Shown here: in pieces, positions 44,657 to 56,331 of the stretch
Position numbering within the stretch: the stretch's first letter is position 1
Layout: each line of letters starts with the position of its first letter
DNA from: Symmetrospora coprosmae
Lineage: Eukaryota; Basidiomycota; Cystobasidiomycetes; Symmetrosporaceae
Assembly: GCA_008802785.1 (NCBI GenBank)
Contig: VUYT01000010.1
Coordinates: 372,001 to 436,000, forward strand
Length of the DNA: 64,000 nucleotides
Reading direction: 5' to 3'
Translations under genes and position numbers: made by a program
Notes under the pieces: model-generated
Told to the model about the DNA's origin: nothing
What the model saw: only the letters and a program-made list of their open reading frames with translations
Database searches by the model: none

Positions 44657-45880
44657 TCAGAAGGTTCCTACACGTCGGGGTGGCTGACCAACGAACGACG
44701 AAGTCCGTGCAGGCACCGGCAGCGTTGACACCCTTGCAGGTTTCGCTCGCAGACGAAGCTGAATGACCTGGCGGCAGGTTGTCGCGCTCCATTCGATCTG
44801 ATTGAGATTGTTACCTGTTATCCCGCTGCACTGAAGCATATCGCCAATCTGGGGCGGCCTCGGCTGACGGGTCGCCGGGTCCAACCACTGCGTAGCCGGT
44901 CCGACGGTGACCTTGTTGAGATGATAGTAGCGCCGCGAGTGTCGGTCGGGGTAATCAATGTCGAACCAGACGTCGAATGCGCCGCTTGCAGCGGTTTGCA
45001 CCCGCCAGATGGTACCGCTGACGTGCCTGTTGGGCCCGAGCGAGCAAACGACGGTAGAATCGCGCTGTGGGTGGACGACGCAGTATGTACCAGGAGCTGA
45101 GTCTCCCTGTCCGAATGTCAGCAGTGCCACGGCCGGTTGGTGAGGGCCGTTCGTAGGCTTCCACATGTAGTTGATGCGCCCATCCCGGCTGGACAAGACT
45201 TCGACAATAAAGTGCAAGTAAGACATGTCGGTTCTGGCTGGCCCAAGTGCCAGCTGCTATGGGCACATTGTAAAAGTGACAGCTTTAGACTCGTTCCCGT
45301 CCATAACGTCTGTCCGGAAACGCACACTCACCCTCGGCACGATCGCGCTTGCAGTCTGAGGTTCCGCTACCGATGACTGCCGCCTGCTGGTGGCTCCTGG
45401 GGTGACGGACTTAGGACGAGGTGACTGGAACAGAGCCTGAGGCGCCACCGAGGTGGGGGGTCTAGCTTTGGGCCGTGCAGGGGTGCTGCCGGTGGAGGCA
45501 GGGCGGCTCGGCGCACTCTGCGACCGGACAGAAGGCGAAGCGGGGGAGGGTGCGGATGGCTGATTGTGGAGGTGCAGCAGCGGAAATTTGGTAATCATAG
45601 GCGGGAACCAGGTCGGACGTGCCAGAGGGAATGGGCCGGTGACTTGTGAGATGCGGACGGTCTCGCTTGAAGCGCTCGGTGTCATTCGGACAGCTGGAGG
45701 GGTGGACTGCCGACCGAGTTGGAGATTGTGCTGTGTCATGAAGTGCTGCGGAATCTGCACCATGCCGTACATGCCTTTCGGGGCCTGTAGGGCTCGCAGG
45801 GCATCGTCTCGGTCCTTGACGGCGAACCCCCAGTTTATGCCCTGCTGGAGGTGGATGGATACGAGATAGTAGCAGGACAT
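44657..45880 (-). CDS. Unrecognised 'SIH...WGF' family protein, smaller paralogue
   Basis: Two exons on the minus strand, 45880-45332 and 45256-44657, with a 75-nt intron, giving about 382 residues. It aligns with the gene just downstream across both ends: YYLVSIHLQQGINWGFAVKD with DDAL, YGMVQIPQHFM, VRISQVTG and ARPTWFPP at the N-terminus; then YMWKPTNGP, VVCSLGPNRHVSGTIWR, DVWFDIDYPDRHSRRY and QWLDPATRQPRPPQIGD at the C-terminus. It lacks the second WGF-like block present in its neighbour. The intron sits at the same point, between the disordered linker and the C-terminal block. No signal peptide or membrane segment is visible. Confidence 0.78.
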
Positions 45881-46491
45881 TGTGGTGATCCGGGCTGGTG
45901 AGTGGAGGGACTGGAGGAGAGAGCAGAGAGGGAGAGTCCGTCAAGCTTTTCAGACTGCTCTGGGTGCAGAGTGCGGCCTCTAGGGCTGTGCGATTCACCG
46001 TCCCAGCGCGTGCAGGGGCGGTTCAGGTAGGTCAGCAGACGGGCACGGAACGGTGCGGACGGTGGTGATACTGGGCACGTCAGTCTCAGCGCCGAGTACT
46101 GTAGAGCGAGCTGGTCGAGGCGATGCTCGCTGGCCTGTTCAAAGGTGCGCCGATTCCGCCCTCCGCCCCCGGCCCCTCCGCCGGCCATGGCCAGCCACCG
46201 CAACACTGCAGACGAGGGTCCGGCGGACGATGGAGAGGAAGCGAGGATGCGTGGATCTATAGCATCGTTGCGCTGGCCTGTGCGTCCGCAATACGCGTGC
46301 TCGCTGGTCCATCCCCTCGTGTTTATTCTGGGTGGGCGGGAGGAGGACAGCGTACGCGACTACTTTGCCCTCGCGTGTTTTGCCCTCATTCCAACCGTCA
46401 ACCTGCATGATACTGCGACCAATGGCCTGGCCTTGACCGTGGCTCTGTACCATCAACTGAGGATACGCGCACGCACGCACACGCTGGCATC
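45881..46491. other. Divergent promoter region
   Basis: Between the minus-strand smaller paralogue and the plus-strand Cdc11/Nud1 gene. Open frames here are Pro/Arg-rich and carry no motif. Confidence 0.5.
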
Positions 46492-49400
46492 ATGTCCGCG
46501 GCCTGGCTCGAGGGCCTGTCGGAGGAGTGGAAGGAGCCGTCGACCGAGGCAGAGAACCTGACATCGTCGAGCGATGGAGGAGGTGCATCAGCTCGGACAG
46601 CAGCGCAGCCATCCACAATGGACTTTGGCAGCATCGTCGTCAAGGATCCGATGCCCTATCGTGGTGGAGCTGCTGCTGCTGCTGCAGGGGACGCGACCGG
46701 GTTGATGGGCACGACCATCCTCCACGGCAATCCCGAGGTGGACGCAGCAGCGACAGCAGGAGAAGGCTGCATCGTCGAGCAGCAACAACAAGGAGATGGC
46801 TCCATCATCCAGCACAGCGCCCCAGGCAGCTTCATACAGCGCTCATCCCCCAAGAAGAGCGTCGCTGCCCTCTTTTCCAGGACGCCCAGCGGCAGCCTGA
46901 GCAACAACAACAACCAGCTCGCATGGGCAATCTCGGCTTTCACAAAAGGGAACGGGAACCTCCTCGCAGAGCAGACTCCTAAAACGCCAAACCGCCTGCA
47001 GATGCTCTTCATCGATGCGGCTAGTCCGACTCCCTTGGCCGGTCAGACGGCGAATAGTGCTGCTGCACCAGCGTCCATGCCCGACGCGCTGCTCGACGGT
47101 GGCCAAGAGGCGCGAGAGCAGCAGGACGTGCAGAAGCAAGAACACGCTGAGCGACATGAGGGCAATACGGCCGCCCCAGAAGAGCAGCAACCAGCAGAGC
47201 AGACAGAGGAGCATACCGCTCACGACCAGGATCAGCTGGAAGAGTCGGAGGAGCAGCAAGGTGGGCGCGCAAGACCGCATCATGCCTACTGCTTCTAGCA
47301 GCTAACGCACATACGCAACAGCCTCCTGTATCATCCTCGAGCCCACTTTCAAGCCTCCTTCCGCCGAGTTCTCCTTCCACGTCGAGAAAACACGACCGAA
47401 ATCCTGGGTCTCCCACCTGCCGACCCTCCCAGCCGCAGCGGACCTCACCTCCCCCGCTGCGACGCCTGTCAAGTCTAGCGCCGCCGCAGCAAGTGCGCAT
47501 ACACCTGCTCCTCCGCTAGGCCTGTTCAAGTTCCAGCACGACACCGCTACGCGCGAACACCTGCGCGCGCTTGTGGAGCAGGTCGACGCTCTCACGTCCC
47601 CGCCATCGGCCAACAATGCGCGTGATGTGAGCGACCGACAACCACTTGAAGTGAATCCGATATGGGACGGGTCGCTCGAGGATCTGCGCCGCACCATCGA
47701 TGCGGCAGGGCATGGTCAGGTTCGGCCGGCGCAGACGGGGCAAGCACAGGAGCAGGACGGATACGGCGAAGACGAGGACGGGCGGATCGGGAATGTCCGG
47801 AGCACAAAACGCGTCAGGCTGAGCGTGAGCGATCTGCGGCACAGCAGAACACCAGCGCGAGAGCCTCTGCTGCGCGCCGCACCGCGCTCGGCTGCCGGAT
47901 CTGGCTTTTCGCGAAGTCTGGCTGCGCACACGCCCGTGCGCGATACGGACCGCAGAGCCGCGTGGGCCAGACAATACCCGCACACTGCGCGGCGCATGGC
48001 AATGAGTGCCAGCAGACTCGGTAAAGGCAGCAGCCCACTGCCCGCCTCCCCTGCCGCAGCCACGCCCCTTCGGCCCGCATTGCGCTCACTGCCTGCCATG
48101 TCTGTGCCTGCTGGGCCACGGACCCCTGCGATCCCTAGCATCAACGTGGCGACAGAGGCGGAGAAGAGTATTGTCACTCCCAGGACTGGACGGGAATACG
48201 AAATCGACGAGCCGTCCTCGTTGCGTGCCAAGACGCCGGCTCACGTCGTCCGCAACAGGCTCGAGGAGGCCCGGTTGCTCATGGAGCGCATCAGGCTGCG
48301 CACAACAGAAAGGGAGCAGGGCGGATCCTTCCCTACCGTCGCGTTAGTAGCTGGACAGAAAGAGCTCGGCCTCACGAGCGACGGCAGCAGTCTCGGAGGT
48401 CTCTCTGTCTCTCACGTCCGGCCGCCGAACCCAACTCCGATGGCGGCCACCCTGGGCCATCAGCTTGAATCAGACGCGCCTCTGCACGAGGTAGTGGCGG
48501 CGAATGCAGTCGCGAACAACCCGCTGGCCGCACTGCCCGCCTTCAGCTCGTACGCGCAAGCCGCAGCGTCTATCAGGCAGGCGCTGGCCGCATCCGATGA
48601 GTCTGCAGCCATGCAAGGTATCACACAGCGTGCAGGCTCGACGTGGTCGACATCGGGACAGTCGGCAAGTGGCAGCCTAGCCTCTCGCCGGACATTCGCG
48701 ACAGCCCCTCTGCCTCGGCAGGCATCAGAGCAGCAGGAGCACGCCCTCCGCCCGCCCAATCCACGCCACCCGGTCTCGTTCTCCTCGCAGGCATCCAGCG
48801 ACAGGTTCTTCACCTCGACTTCTACCCGCATCGCCTCGGCCTCTACAGCAGCCACGAGCCTGATCGCCAGCCAGGCGGGCACCATCACGACCAAGACCAG
48901 GCCGGCTGCGGCTCCTGCGGCTCAGACAGCCCGACTGGTCAACATCCCGCCGTCGGCTGGGGTTGAGCAGCTACTCACGCGCGAATCCCTCGGCGACATG
49001 GTATTTGACGAGCAGAACCAAAGATGGGTCAAACAGGTGCCGCCCTCGCCATCCCAAGTAGTCACCAAGCAGCAGCAGCCACGCAGCGCTTCCGGCGCAC
49101 TTGGCGCTGCATTGTCGCCTATTGAGGAGGTGTCCGGCACGCAGACGATGCTGGAACACAGCCCCGAGCTCCGAGAGAATGTGGAAGAGGAGGACGATCC
49201 CTTCAGGGACATTACCTGCTTTGAAAGCACAAAAAGCGCACACTCGCAGTCTCATTCGCGGAGCAGCAGCGTGAATCTTGGCAGCAGCCAGTCGAGCAAC
49301 GGGCTCAGCCAGCATCGCTCGCAGCGACACAGCCGAAGCGGTTCTCTCGTCCTCCCTCCTTCTACAAAGATCATCGAGCTTGACCGGCGGAGCGAGCGGA

Positions 49401-51909
49401 CATCCACACCGCCTGCTGCCGCGGCTGTTCCGCTCGTGTCGCCCGACCTGCCCTCGATTCCTGCCGCAACGCCTGCCGCCCTGTCCGCCCGACAGCTCGC
49501 TGGCGCCGCCACTAGTACCGCGCCCCGCTCCGTGCTCAAGAGCCGCGAACACGCCTTCAGCACGCCCATGCCCGGCTCACGGGTCGCATCGGCCGATGAG
49601 CGTGACTCAGTCAAGCAGCCGCGGAGCGTCAGCTTCTCTGACGGACGCGTCTCGGGCAGGATGGCTGCTGTCCAGGAGGGGCGGAACGCCCCTCCGCCAA
49701 GCGGCTTACGGCACGAGGTCCAAGATACGGCTTCGGAGTTTGGTGACGGAGACGACGAGTCGGACACTAGATCTCAACGGTCAGACACACTTACGATGGG
49801 ACGGGACGAGCAGGGCGCTGGCCTAGGCTGGCACACATACCAGGCAGGATCTTCTGCCAGTGCTGAAGACGCCCATAACGAGCTAGGTACGCTCACAAAG
49901 ATGAGATCCGTAGAAGCCTTGCTAACATACATCGTGGCGTCTAGCACCCCCGCACGAGAGCTCGAGCGCGCAGAGCACCCCTACTGCTGTGCTGCCAATG
50001 CATGGCCGCTCGCGCTCCCTTCGGCTCCGCTCAGGACATCTCAGCCAATCTGCCATCTCTGCGACGTCAACGACGGCCTGGCACAAGCGGCCAATGAACG
50101 CCAACGCGACGATCCTGACCGAATGCTCCTTTGGCGTCTCGTACGACCGCTTGCTCACGGTGCTGACGGAGGTCGTGCCCTTCGAGCCATCGTGGAAGGA
50201 TCTGACAAGCATCGACCTGTCGCAGCGGAATGTCGACAGCGTCGTGCGGCTCAAGGAGTTCTTGCCAAACCTCGACGCGGCACAGCTGGCGGATAACCAG
50301 CTTGCCTACCTCACAGGCCTCTCGAGTCCGCTACGCTTCCTCTCCGCACCGCGTAACAGGCTTAGCGACCTCACTTCCTTTGCGCACGTACGCAACCTCG
50401 AGACGCTCGACATCAGTGGCAATACGGGCATCACGTCTCTGCACCAGCTCGCGTGCTTGACCCACTTGCGCACGCTAAGTGCCGATTGCTGCAGCATTGA
50501 GGACCTCGCTGGCATCGAGCGGCTGGACTCGCTCGTGCACCTCAGCCTGCGAGGAAACAGGCTAAGCAGAGTTCGCTTGGAAGACACAGCCTGGACACGT
50601 CTCGAGAGTCTAGACATGTCCGAGAATGCAATTATCGAGCTCTCCGGGGTGGAGAGCTTGCCGCTCTTGAAGACCATCAATTTCGGTGCGTACCGTCTCG
50701 TCGACTCAAGGCCGCATTGCGCGTGAAAGCTGAAAGACACCATCTCTCCTCGGCCTCCAGACAAGAACAAGCTCTTCGAGTTCAGTGCGGCCCGCACCGC
50801 GCCGGAGCTTCGGGTGCTCAAGCTATCCGGCAACACGATAGTCAGCTTAGACCTGGCCAACGTTCCCAACATCCGGACGGTAAGGCGGCGGCATCGTGCC
50901 CGACCAATGGAGGTCCAGCGCTGACGGTCATCTCACTTGCATGCGCCACTAGGTCTTCGCCGACAACAACTGCCTGTCTGATCTTACGGGGACGTCTCGC
51001 TTGCGAAACCTCGAGAACCTGAGTCTGCGAGATCAGCGGAGATCCACTGTGTAAGTAAGAGCGTGTCGAAGACAAGTCCGCTGGGGCTGACGAGGTCCGC
51101 CTGTTGCCGGTCGCAGCAACCTTCCCGTCCGCGATCTCCGTGACCTGCGAAGGCTCTACCTCAGCCGTGAGCCTTCTCCTGCCCACGCTCCGCCCCGTTG
51201 ACGCCTGCTAAACGCCTGCCCCACGCGCTCCGCAGACAATCCCATCCCCACGAGCTTCCCCACCGAGCAATTCCTCAACCTTACCCTGCTCGAGCTAGCG
51301 TGCTGCCGGCTCACTGCGCTCCCCACCGAGTTTGCGTCTCTAGTCCCCAACTGCCGCGTCCTCGTCCTCGACCAGAACTTCCTTGCCGACCTCAGCCCGC
51401 TGAAAGGGATGAGCCGGCTCAAGCGGCTCTCGGTCGTTGGTGCGCGGTTGGAGAAGGTCAAGGGTGTCATGCAGACGGTCACGACGCTGCCAGAGCTCGA
51501 GACGCTCGACTTGCGGTGAGCCTCGGCTTTGCTTCCTCCTCTCGCGCGAGAACGCACAACCCGAGCAAGCCGCTGAACGACTGTCTCGGCTGCCAGGCAC
51601 AATCCCATGACTCTGTCCTTCTACCCGCCCACCACCAGCTCAAGCAGCGGGCGCGCATCCACGGCTTCGCGCGCCGACGAGGCCACAAGCGCCAACGCGA
51701 CCGACTCGGACGTCATCTTCCGCGTCCAGGACGCCCAGTACCGCCGTGCCCTGCCGAACGACTGGCTCGCGCGGCGCAGCGCGTACCGGTCGCTCGTCAC
51801 GACCGCCTCGACGTCGCTCAGGCTCCTCGACGGCCTCAGGATCGGCCGGAAACAGCGCGAGCGTGCGCGCGACCTCGTCGAGAGGTTTGCTTCCTCTGAG
51901 GAGCCCTGA
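46492..51909 (+). CDS. Cdc11/Nud1-like SIN/MEN spindle pole scaffold
   Basis: Eight exons: 46492-47260, 47322-49886, 50035-50685, 50761-50879, 50953-51050, 51117-51166, 51236-51515 and 51597-51909, giving about 1614 residues. It begins MSAAWLEGLSEEWKE, like the tryptophan-rich start of fungal Cdc11 proteins. Exon 2 opens CIILEPTFKPPSAEFSFHVE and includes KFQHDTATREHLRALVEQVD. A long disordered middle follows. The C-terminus is an array of leucine-rich repeats (LTSIDLSQRNVDSV, LETLDISGNTGITSL, HLSLRGNRLSRV, LESLDMSENAI, LRVLKLSGNTI, ETLDLRHNPMTL). Family knowledge: Cdc11/Nud1 anchors the septation or mitotic exit kinases at the spindle pole body. The LRR part is cut into small exons, often at repeat boundaries. 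Confidence 0.85.
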
Positions 51910-52157
51910 GCAGCTCTTCTGTTGTGTCCTTGCACGGGCGTGCGTCCTTACGAGACGCTGCGGCTTAACGACGTTCAGGATTGCTGTTGTTGTACCATTG
52001 GGGCCACTAGCCCCGTTTCGATGTTTCTGGCGCGCGAGAGTATCGGCATGCTTGCAAGAAAGGACCTAATAGCTTGTCGCTTCCGAGAACGGTGTTCCCA
52101 CGGACTAATCTAGCTGCTGTTCGTACAAAGTGGGCTGTGCCAAACGAAGGGGGCTTC
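51910..52157. other. Convergent spacer
   Basis: Between the stops of the Cdc11-like gene (+) and the PQ-loop gene (-). No supported gene; it must contain both 3' ends. Confidence 0.45.
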
Positions 52158-53665
52158 CTACTGCAGCAAAGGGCGTGTCTCGTCGTCTGATCGCTGCGCT
52201 GCGCCGGCAGTATCTCTCAAAGGCTTGCCGTAGGCGTCAATGCCGAGCCGCCTCTGCCTGAACGTCCAGGCTATGCACAAGCCGAGCAGGACGCCCTGGA
52301 GCAGGCCGGCTGCGAGTGTTGAAGTGCGTTGGACGGTCAACGACCTGATCAGCAAGCTGCGTCTACGCGGAGCATAGCGGAGGGAGAGACGAGCACGCAC
52401 TGATGAGAAAGACGAGCCACGTCGTCCAGTTGGCGCCTGGACGCAGGACCATCGAGTACACAAAGACGAAGGACCCGGGCGTCTGGATGAGCATCATGGG
52501 TATGCTGAGCGAGCCGACGAGCTTGCGCTGCCACGTCCTCCTGATTTGGGGCTGCACGGCCAACGAGCCAGGGCAAGTCAGCACGGAAGCTTCCAGCGGA
52601 AGATGTGCAAGAGGATGCCCAGGCGCACCAGATACTGAAAGAGAGCGAGGACGGTGCTGAGGACGCCGAGGAAGGTCGCCCAGAGCCTGACGACGCGGGC
52701 GTCCCTGCTCTCTGGCCTGCCGGGCAGAGGGTCTGGGTTCTGCGGGGTAGGCGGCTGGCTGGCCTTTGGCAGTGTGAGGAGGAGGAGGAACGTGACGAAC
52801 GCGCAGATGGCGAGGTGGAGCGCGGCGATGACTGCGTACGTGATGCTTGTGCGCCACTCTGGGCTGGGAGCGATCTTTGCGCGGTCGTCGGCGCTCGCTT
52901 TGCGGGCGGCGCGGTCGTGCTGCACCTGCGTGTCGAAATCAAACGACGAGGCCTCGCTCGCCGGCGTGTCGAGCTCCCCTTCGTCCGTCCCTGCGAAATT
53001 GGCAGGGCGGAACATGCGCTTGAAACTCCGCCAGGCCCGGCTTGGCCCGCTGCGCTGGGGTGGGGGCGCCTGCCCGGGAACCCACGAGACGAACTTCTGC
53101 GAGACGGGGTAGTAGACCAGGAAGAGGATGAATCTATGGGAGCGTCGGATTTGGGTTCGACGAGTCAGGGCGAGGTCAGACGGAACGAGGCGGTCAGCCT
53201 GGATGCGCGTGGCGTGGTTGATGAGTCAGGCGGAGTAGACCTACACTAGATTGAAGCACAGCCACTGCAAACCAATCTGGAATACGCCCATGAGGGACTC
53301 GAGGCAGGCTGAGCGGGTCTGTGTACCAACGGACAGTGCGGGAGTGATGAGGTCAGCATGCATCTGACGGGATCATCGTCAGGAACTCCAGTCAAGACCG
53401 CACACACCAGAAACGGGCAGCACCTGACTGCGGACCAGCTGAGTGCGAGTATGTTGAGGAGGCTGCTGGCCGAGCTTGTGCTTCCGAGGAGGAGGAACAT
53501 GGGGTCAATCCCGTCCGAGGAGCGAAAGTAGATGATGCGGCCATGCTGGGGCAGGTACGAGACGAGGAGGCCGATGGATATGAACAGGGACAGGTAGAAG
53601 GCGGCAGGGTCCTGGATGGGCTCGCAGGTGTCTGGCCCTGGCGGGTGCATGGTCGCGTCGAACAT
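52158..53665 (-). CDS. PQ-loop repeat membrane protein
   Basis: Five exons on the minus strand: 53665-53429, 53318-53245, 53133-52629, 52551-52401 and 52309-52158, giving about 372 residues. The first PQ-loop is SIGLLVSYLPQHGRIIYF, the second TVLALFQYLPQIRRTW, and the PQ of the second is created only by splicing the 77-nt intron. Hydrophobic segments include FYLSLFISIGLLVSYL, LMGVFQIGLQWLCFNLVFIL and AVIAALHLAICAFVTFLLLL. The block SLSIPMMLIQTPGSFVFVYS is shared by fungal PQ-loop proteins. Family knowledge: relatives move cationic amino acids or cystine across vacuolar or lysosomal membranes; the cargo here is unknown. The apparent start at 53782 is GTG, so the ATG at 53665 is used. Confidence 0.88.
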
Positions 53666-53936
53666 GTCCCCAGGCAGAGGAAGGCGTGACTTGAGGGTCC
53701 CTCTCGCTCGAATGGGCGGGCGAGGGCGAGTCTGGCTGGCTAGGGAGAGGAATAGGGCAGAGGTCTCTTGCGATGTGGACACTGTGTTGAGTACAGACTA
53801 GCAGATGTGCAAGTGTCGCTGGCACAGCACTGCAATTGACATGCTGAGGAGAATAAAGGGATGATCCATCCACTTGTCGCGGTACTGTACGTGGTCGCGC
53901 CGGTCGCCTCTCCGCTCCGAGTACAGTATCAGCTGC

Positions 53937-53964
53937 AGCAGTGCAGTGCAGTGCAGTGCAGTGC
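53937..53964. repeat. GCAGT pentanucleotide tandem repeat
   Basis: About five head-to-tail copies of gcagt in the divergent promoter region. Confidence 0.9.
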
Positions 53965-54030
53965 CATATCCATAGAGGAACAGGACGAGAGAACGGCAGA
54001 GGGATGCGAGCAGAACACATACACACAGAT

Positions 54031-54050
54031 ACTCTCTCTCTCTCTCTCTG
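54031..54050. repeat. (CT)n microsatellite
   Basis: A near-perfect CT run of roughly 18 nt in the divergent promoter region. CT-rich tracts often mark fungal core promoters. Confidence 0.85.
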
Positions 54051-54380
54051 CGCAGTCTACTTGGACGCATGACTTCTCTCCTATTCTTCGCCACAATCTA
54101 GGTGAGCAGCAGCTCTCTTTCCCCCCTCCCTTCTCCCTTTCCCCAGGCACATCCATGGCGACAACGAGGCCGGCCGATGCACTGTACCATGATATTGCTC
54201 TGCACCATTGAAGACGTGATCCTCCGCAGAAGGGCTACTTATTGCTTGACTGGCTCCCCCTCCCCCCGTGGACGCCAGCGGGATACGGCGGAACAACGTC
54301 GACAGACGGACAGACGGACATGACAGTGACGGAACGGGCAGCAGTCAGAAGGCGATGACATAGGGCTGCTGCCCTTCAAA

Positions 54381-55901
54381 ATGCTGCTCTGCTCATCACA
54401 TCACTCACCTGCTGCTCAAGTTGCTGCCAACATCGCTGGTCAGATGCCATGCCTAAAGCATATGGTCACCCTGCAGCCGCTCAAGCAACGCCCATCCCTC
54501 GCGCAGCAGCCTCCTCCTTCTCTCACCGTCGACAAGCCTGCATCTGCTGCTGCTGCTCTACCACGCCGGACGAGCAGCGATGCGAGTTTGGTCTCCTCCA
54601 TCCCCGCTGACCCTGCCCCTACCCGTACCGCTGACGCGGACCCAGCAGCCCGCTGGCTCATCAACGTCGACATCGATGCCTGTCTGCAGCGGAGAGACCT
54701 CGAGACCCTCCGCGCCGCCGACAGGGAGATGCGCACCCTCGCCCGCGAATATCACGTCCAGCGGCGCGAGCAAGACATCCGGCACCGAGACCCGACGATG
54801 GTCGTGGCGTGGCCCAACCTGCTCGAAGCAATAGGTGCGTGCTATCGACCAGACATCCATCTTGTGCAGATGGACTTGTCCAGACGGACTGACTCGAAGC
54901 TGCCGACCCAGCAAGCCGGAGTACACATAACGAGGAGTATCACGCTTTCGTCGACTCGACGCAGATGGCCTACGGCGCCGTACGGGATCGGCAGCGCAAG
55001 CTGTGGGTCATTTCTCTGCTGGAAGATAGTACAGGGCGCTCAATTGCAGTCGCATGAGCGGACAGAGCTGATGCGTGAATCTCGGGGTTGTCTGGCATGC
55101 ACAGAACGAGAGACATCGGACACGCCATCGACGCACTGAGCGGTGTCTCGGTGAGCGCACTGTCTCGCTACTTTCATCTTCCCTACTCTGTGGATCGAGC
55201 TGACCGTGCTTGATACCGCAGCTCGCCGTTCGGATGGCTAGCAGCATCGACATCCCGCCGTACGATCCACACGCGGGCGTCTACTTCGACCACGCCCGGA
55301 CAGACTCGTTCAGCATCAGGCTTGCTCCCTTGCCATATGGCGCGACTGTCGACGACCTCGGCGGGCCTGTCGAGTGCGTGCACCAGATCAGACTCTTGAT
55401 TCACAGCTGATGTCGTCTACCTCGGCTTCTCGCAGACATTACATCCTGTGGACGTGTCATGATCTCTACAACCCGGAGCTGTGGAGAGGGCACGACGAGC
55501 CTTTGTCGGACATCAGGCTCAAGGGCGTGGGAGGCTTCATTGGCTTCGATGAGCCGTCGTCCTTGCAGAGAGGCAGAGGCAATAAAGGCAATCTCACCCT
55601 TTCTGCCTCGCATGGGCTCGCGCTCCAGACTATGGGGAAGGGCTACACGTGCGTACCCACATTGACCTAGACGAGCGGGGTTATTATGCAGCGGCTGATG
55701 TGCCGCCCTACCCGGATTCGCAGCGGCCATCCAGGCGTCTTCCACATTGAGTCCGCCATCCGCGCCCCTTTCCCGCCAGACTCGCACTGCGTCGCGTGGT
55801 ACATCAATTCGCGAGCGAAGCAGAGCGTACCAGCCCTGCCGCACTTCCACATGTGGGTCAGCCGCAAGCGCAGCGTTGACGTGCGTAATGCCGAGAGCTA
55901 G
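54381..55901 (+). CDS. Unknown protein, six-exon model
   Basis: Model: 54381-54834, 54912-55002, 55105-55150, 55222-55373, 55436-55648 and 55724-55901, giving about 377 residues. I do not recognise it. The N-terminal third is Ser/Pro/Ala-rich, then helical and charged (DIDACLQRRDLETLRAADRE, EMRTLAREYHVQRREQDIR), a possible coiled coil. The C-terminal half looks folded: IDIPPYDPHAGVYFDHA, HYILWTCHDLYNPELWRG, VGGFIGFDEPSSLQRGRG, LTLSASHGLALQTMGKGY, and FHIESAIRAPFPPDSHCVAW near the end. All donors are standard (GTGCGT, GTGGGT, GTGAGC) and the phases close, but exons 2 and 3 rest on phase alone because there is no known family to check against. The acceptor of exon 3 could equally be six nt further on. 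No signal peptide or membrane segment is seen. Confidence 0.6.
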
Positions 55902-56331
55902 CCGCTGCACAGCTTAGGTGCGGCGGGTTGGCAAGGGCTGCACGGGGTCGTACGCCCGGTGGAGGAGTTGTGATGTAACGGGAGCGCTGTATATCAGTGA
56001 AGGTGTTGTGCAGAGCAAGGGCGACGTGAAGAGGCCAGCGTTGGAATGGGCCAGTCTGTGCCTGGATGGTGGCGGAGGCCCAGCGCGTTTTGGGCCAAAC
56101 AGGTAAACGAAAACAGTGAAAGCAGCTGCATGAGCGACATGGCGACGACCAGTTGTGCTCGGGATGCAGACCAGATGTGAAAAACTAGCTTTGTTGCTGT
56201 TTGTGCCTTCAACCTTAGAGGGTGGCTTCCGAGCAGGCGAGGCGGCACTTCCAGCCGACGGAGAACCTGCTCTGTCCTGTCCTGCTCTGCTCTCCTCTCC
56301 TCATCCAGCCTTGGACCGCCTGACAGCAAGC
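55902..56331. other. Spacer between unknown gene and CCCH gene
   Basis: About 430 nt serving as 3' end and promoter for same-strand genes. No supported gene. Confidence 0.45.

Larger units (their letters stand above)
53666..54380. other. Divergent promoter region with simple repeats
   Basis: Between the PQ-loop gene (-) and the unknown gene at 54.4 kb (+). It contains a (GCAGT)n tract and a (CT)n tract but no supported gene. Confidence 0.5.

Noticed and set aside
52568-52628. Read-through of the PQ-loop exon 3 to FRWKLPC
   Set aside because: It would end in a stop before the last transmembrane segments. Splicing at 52628/52552 gives the canonical YLPQ motif.
55374-55404. A 29-nt intron in the unknown 54.4 kb gene
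   Set aside because: Too short; the later acceptor at 55435 gives a 62-nt intron and keeps an open frame into the next conserved-looking segment.
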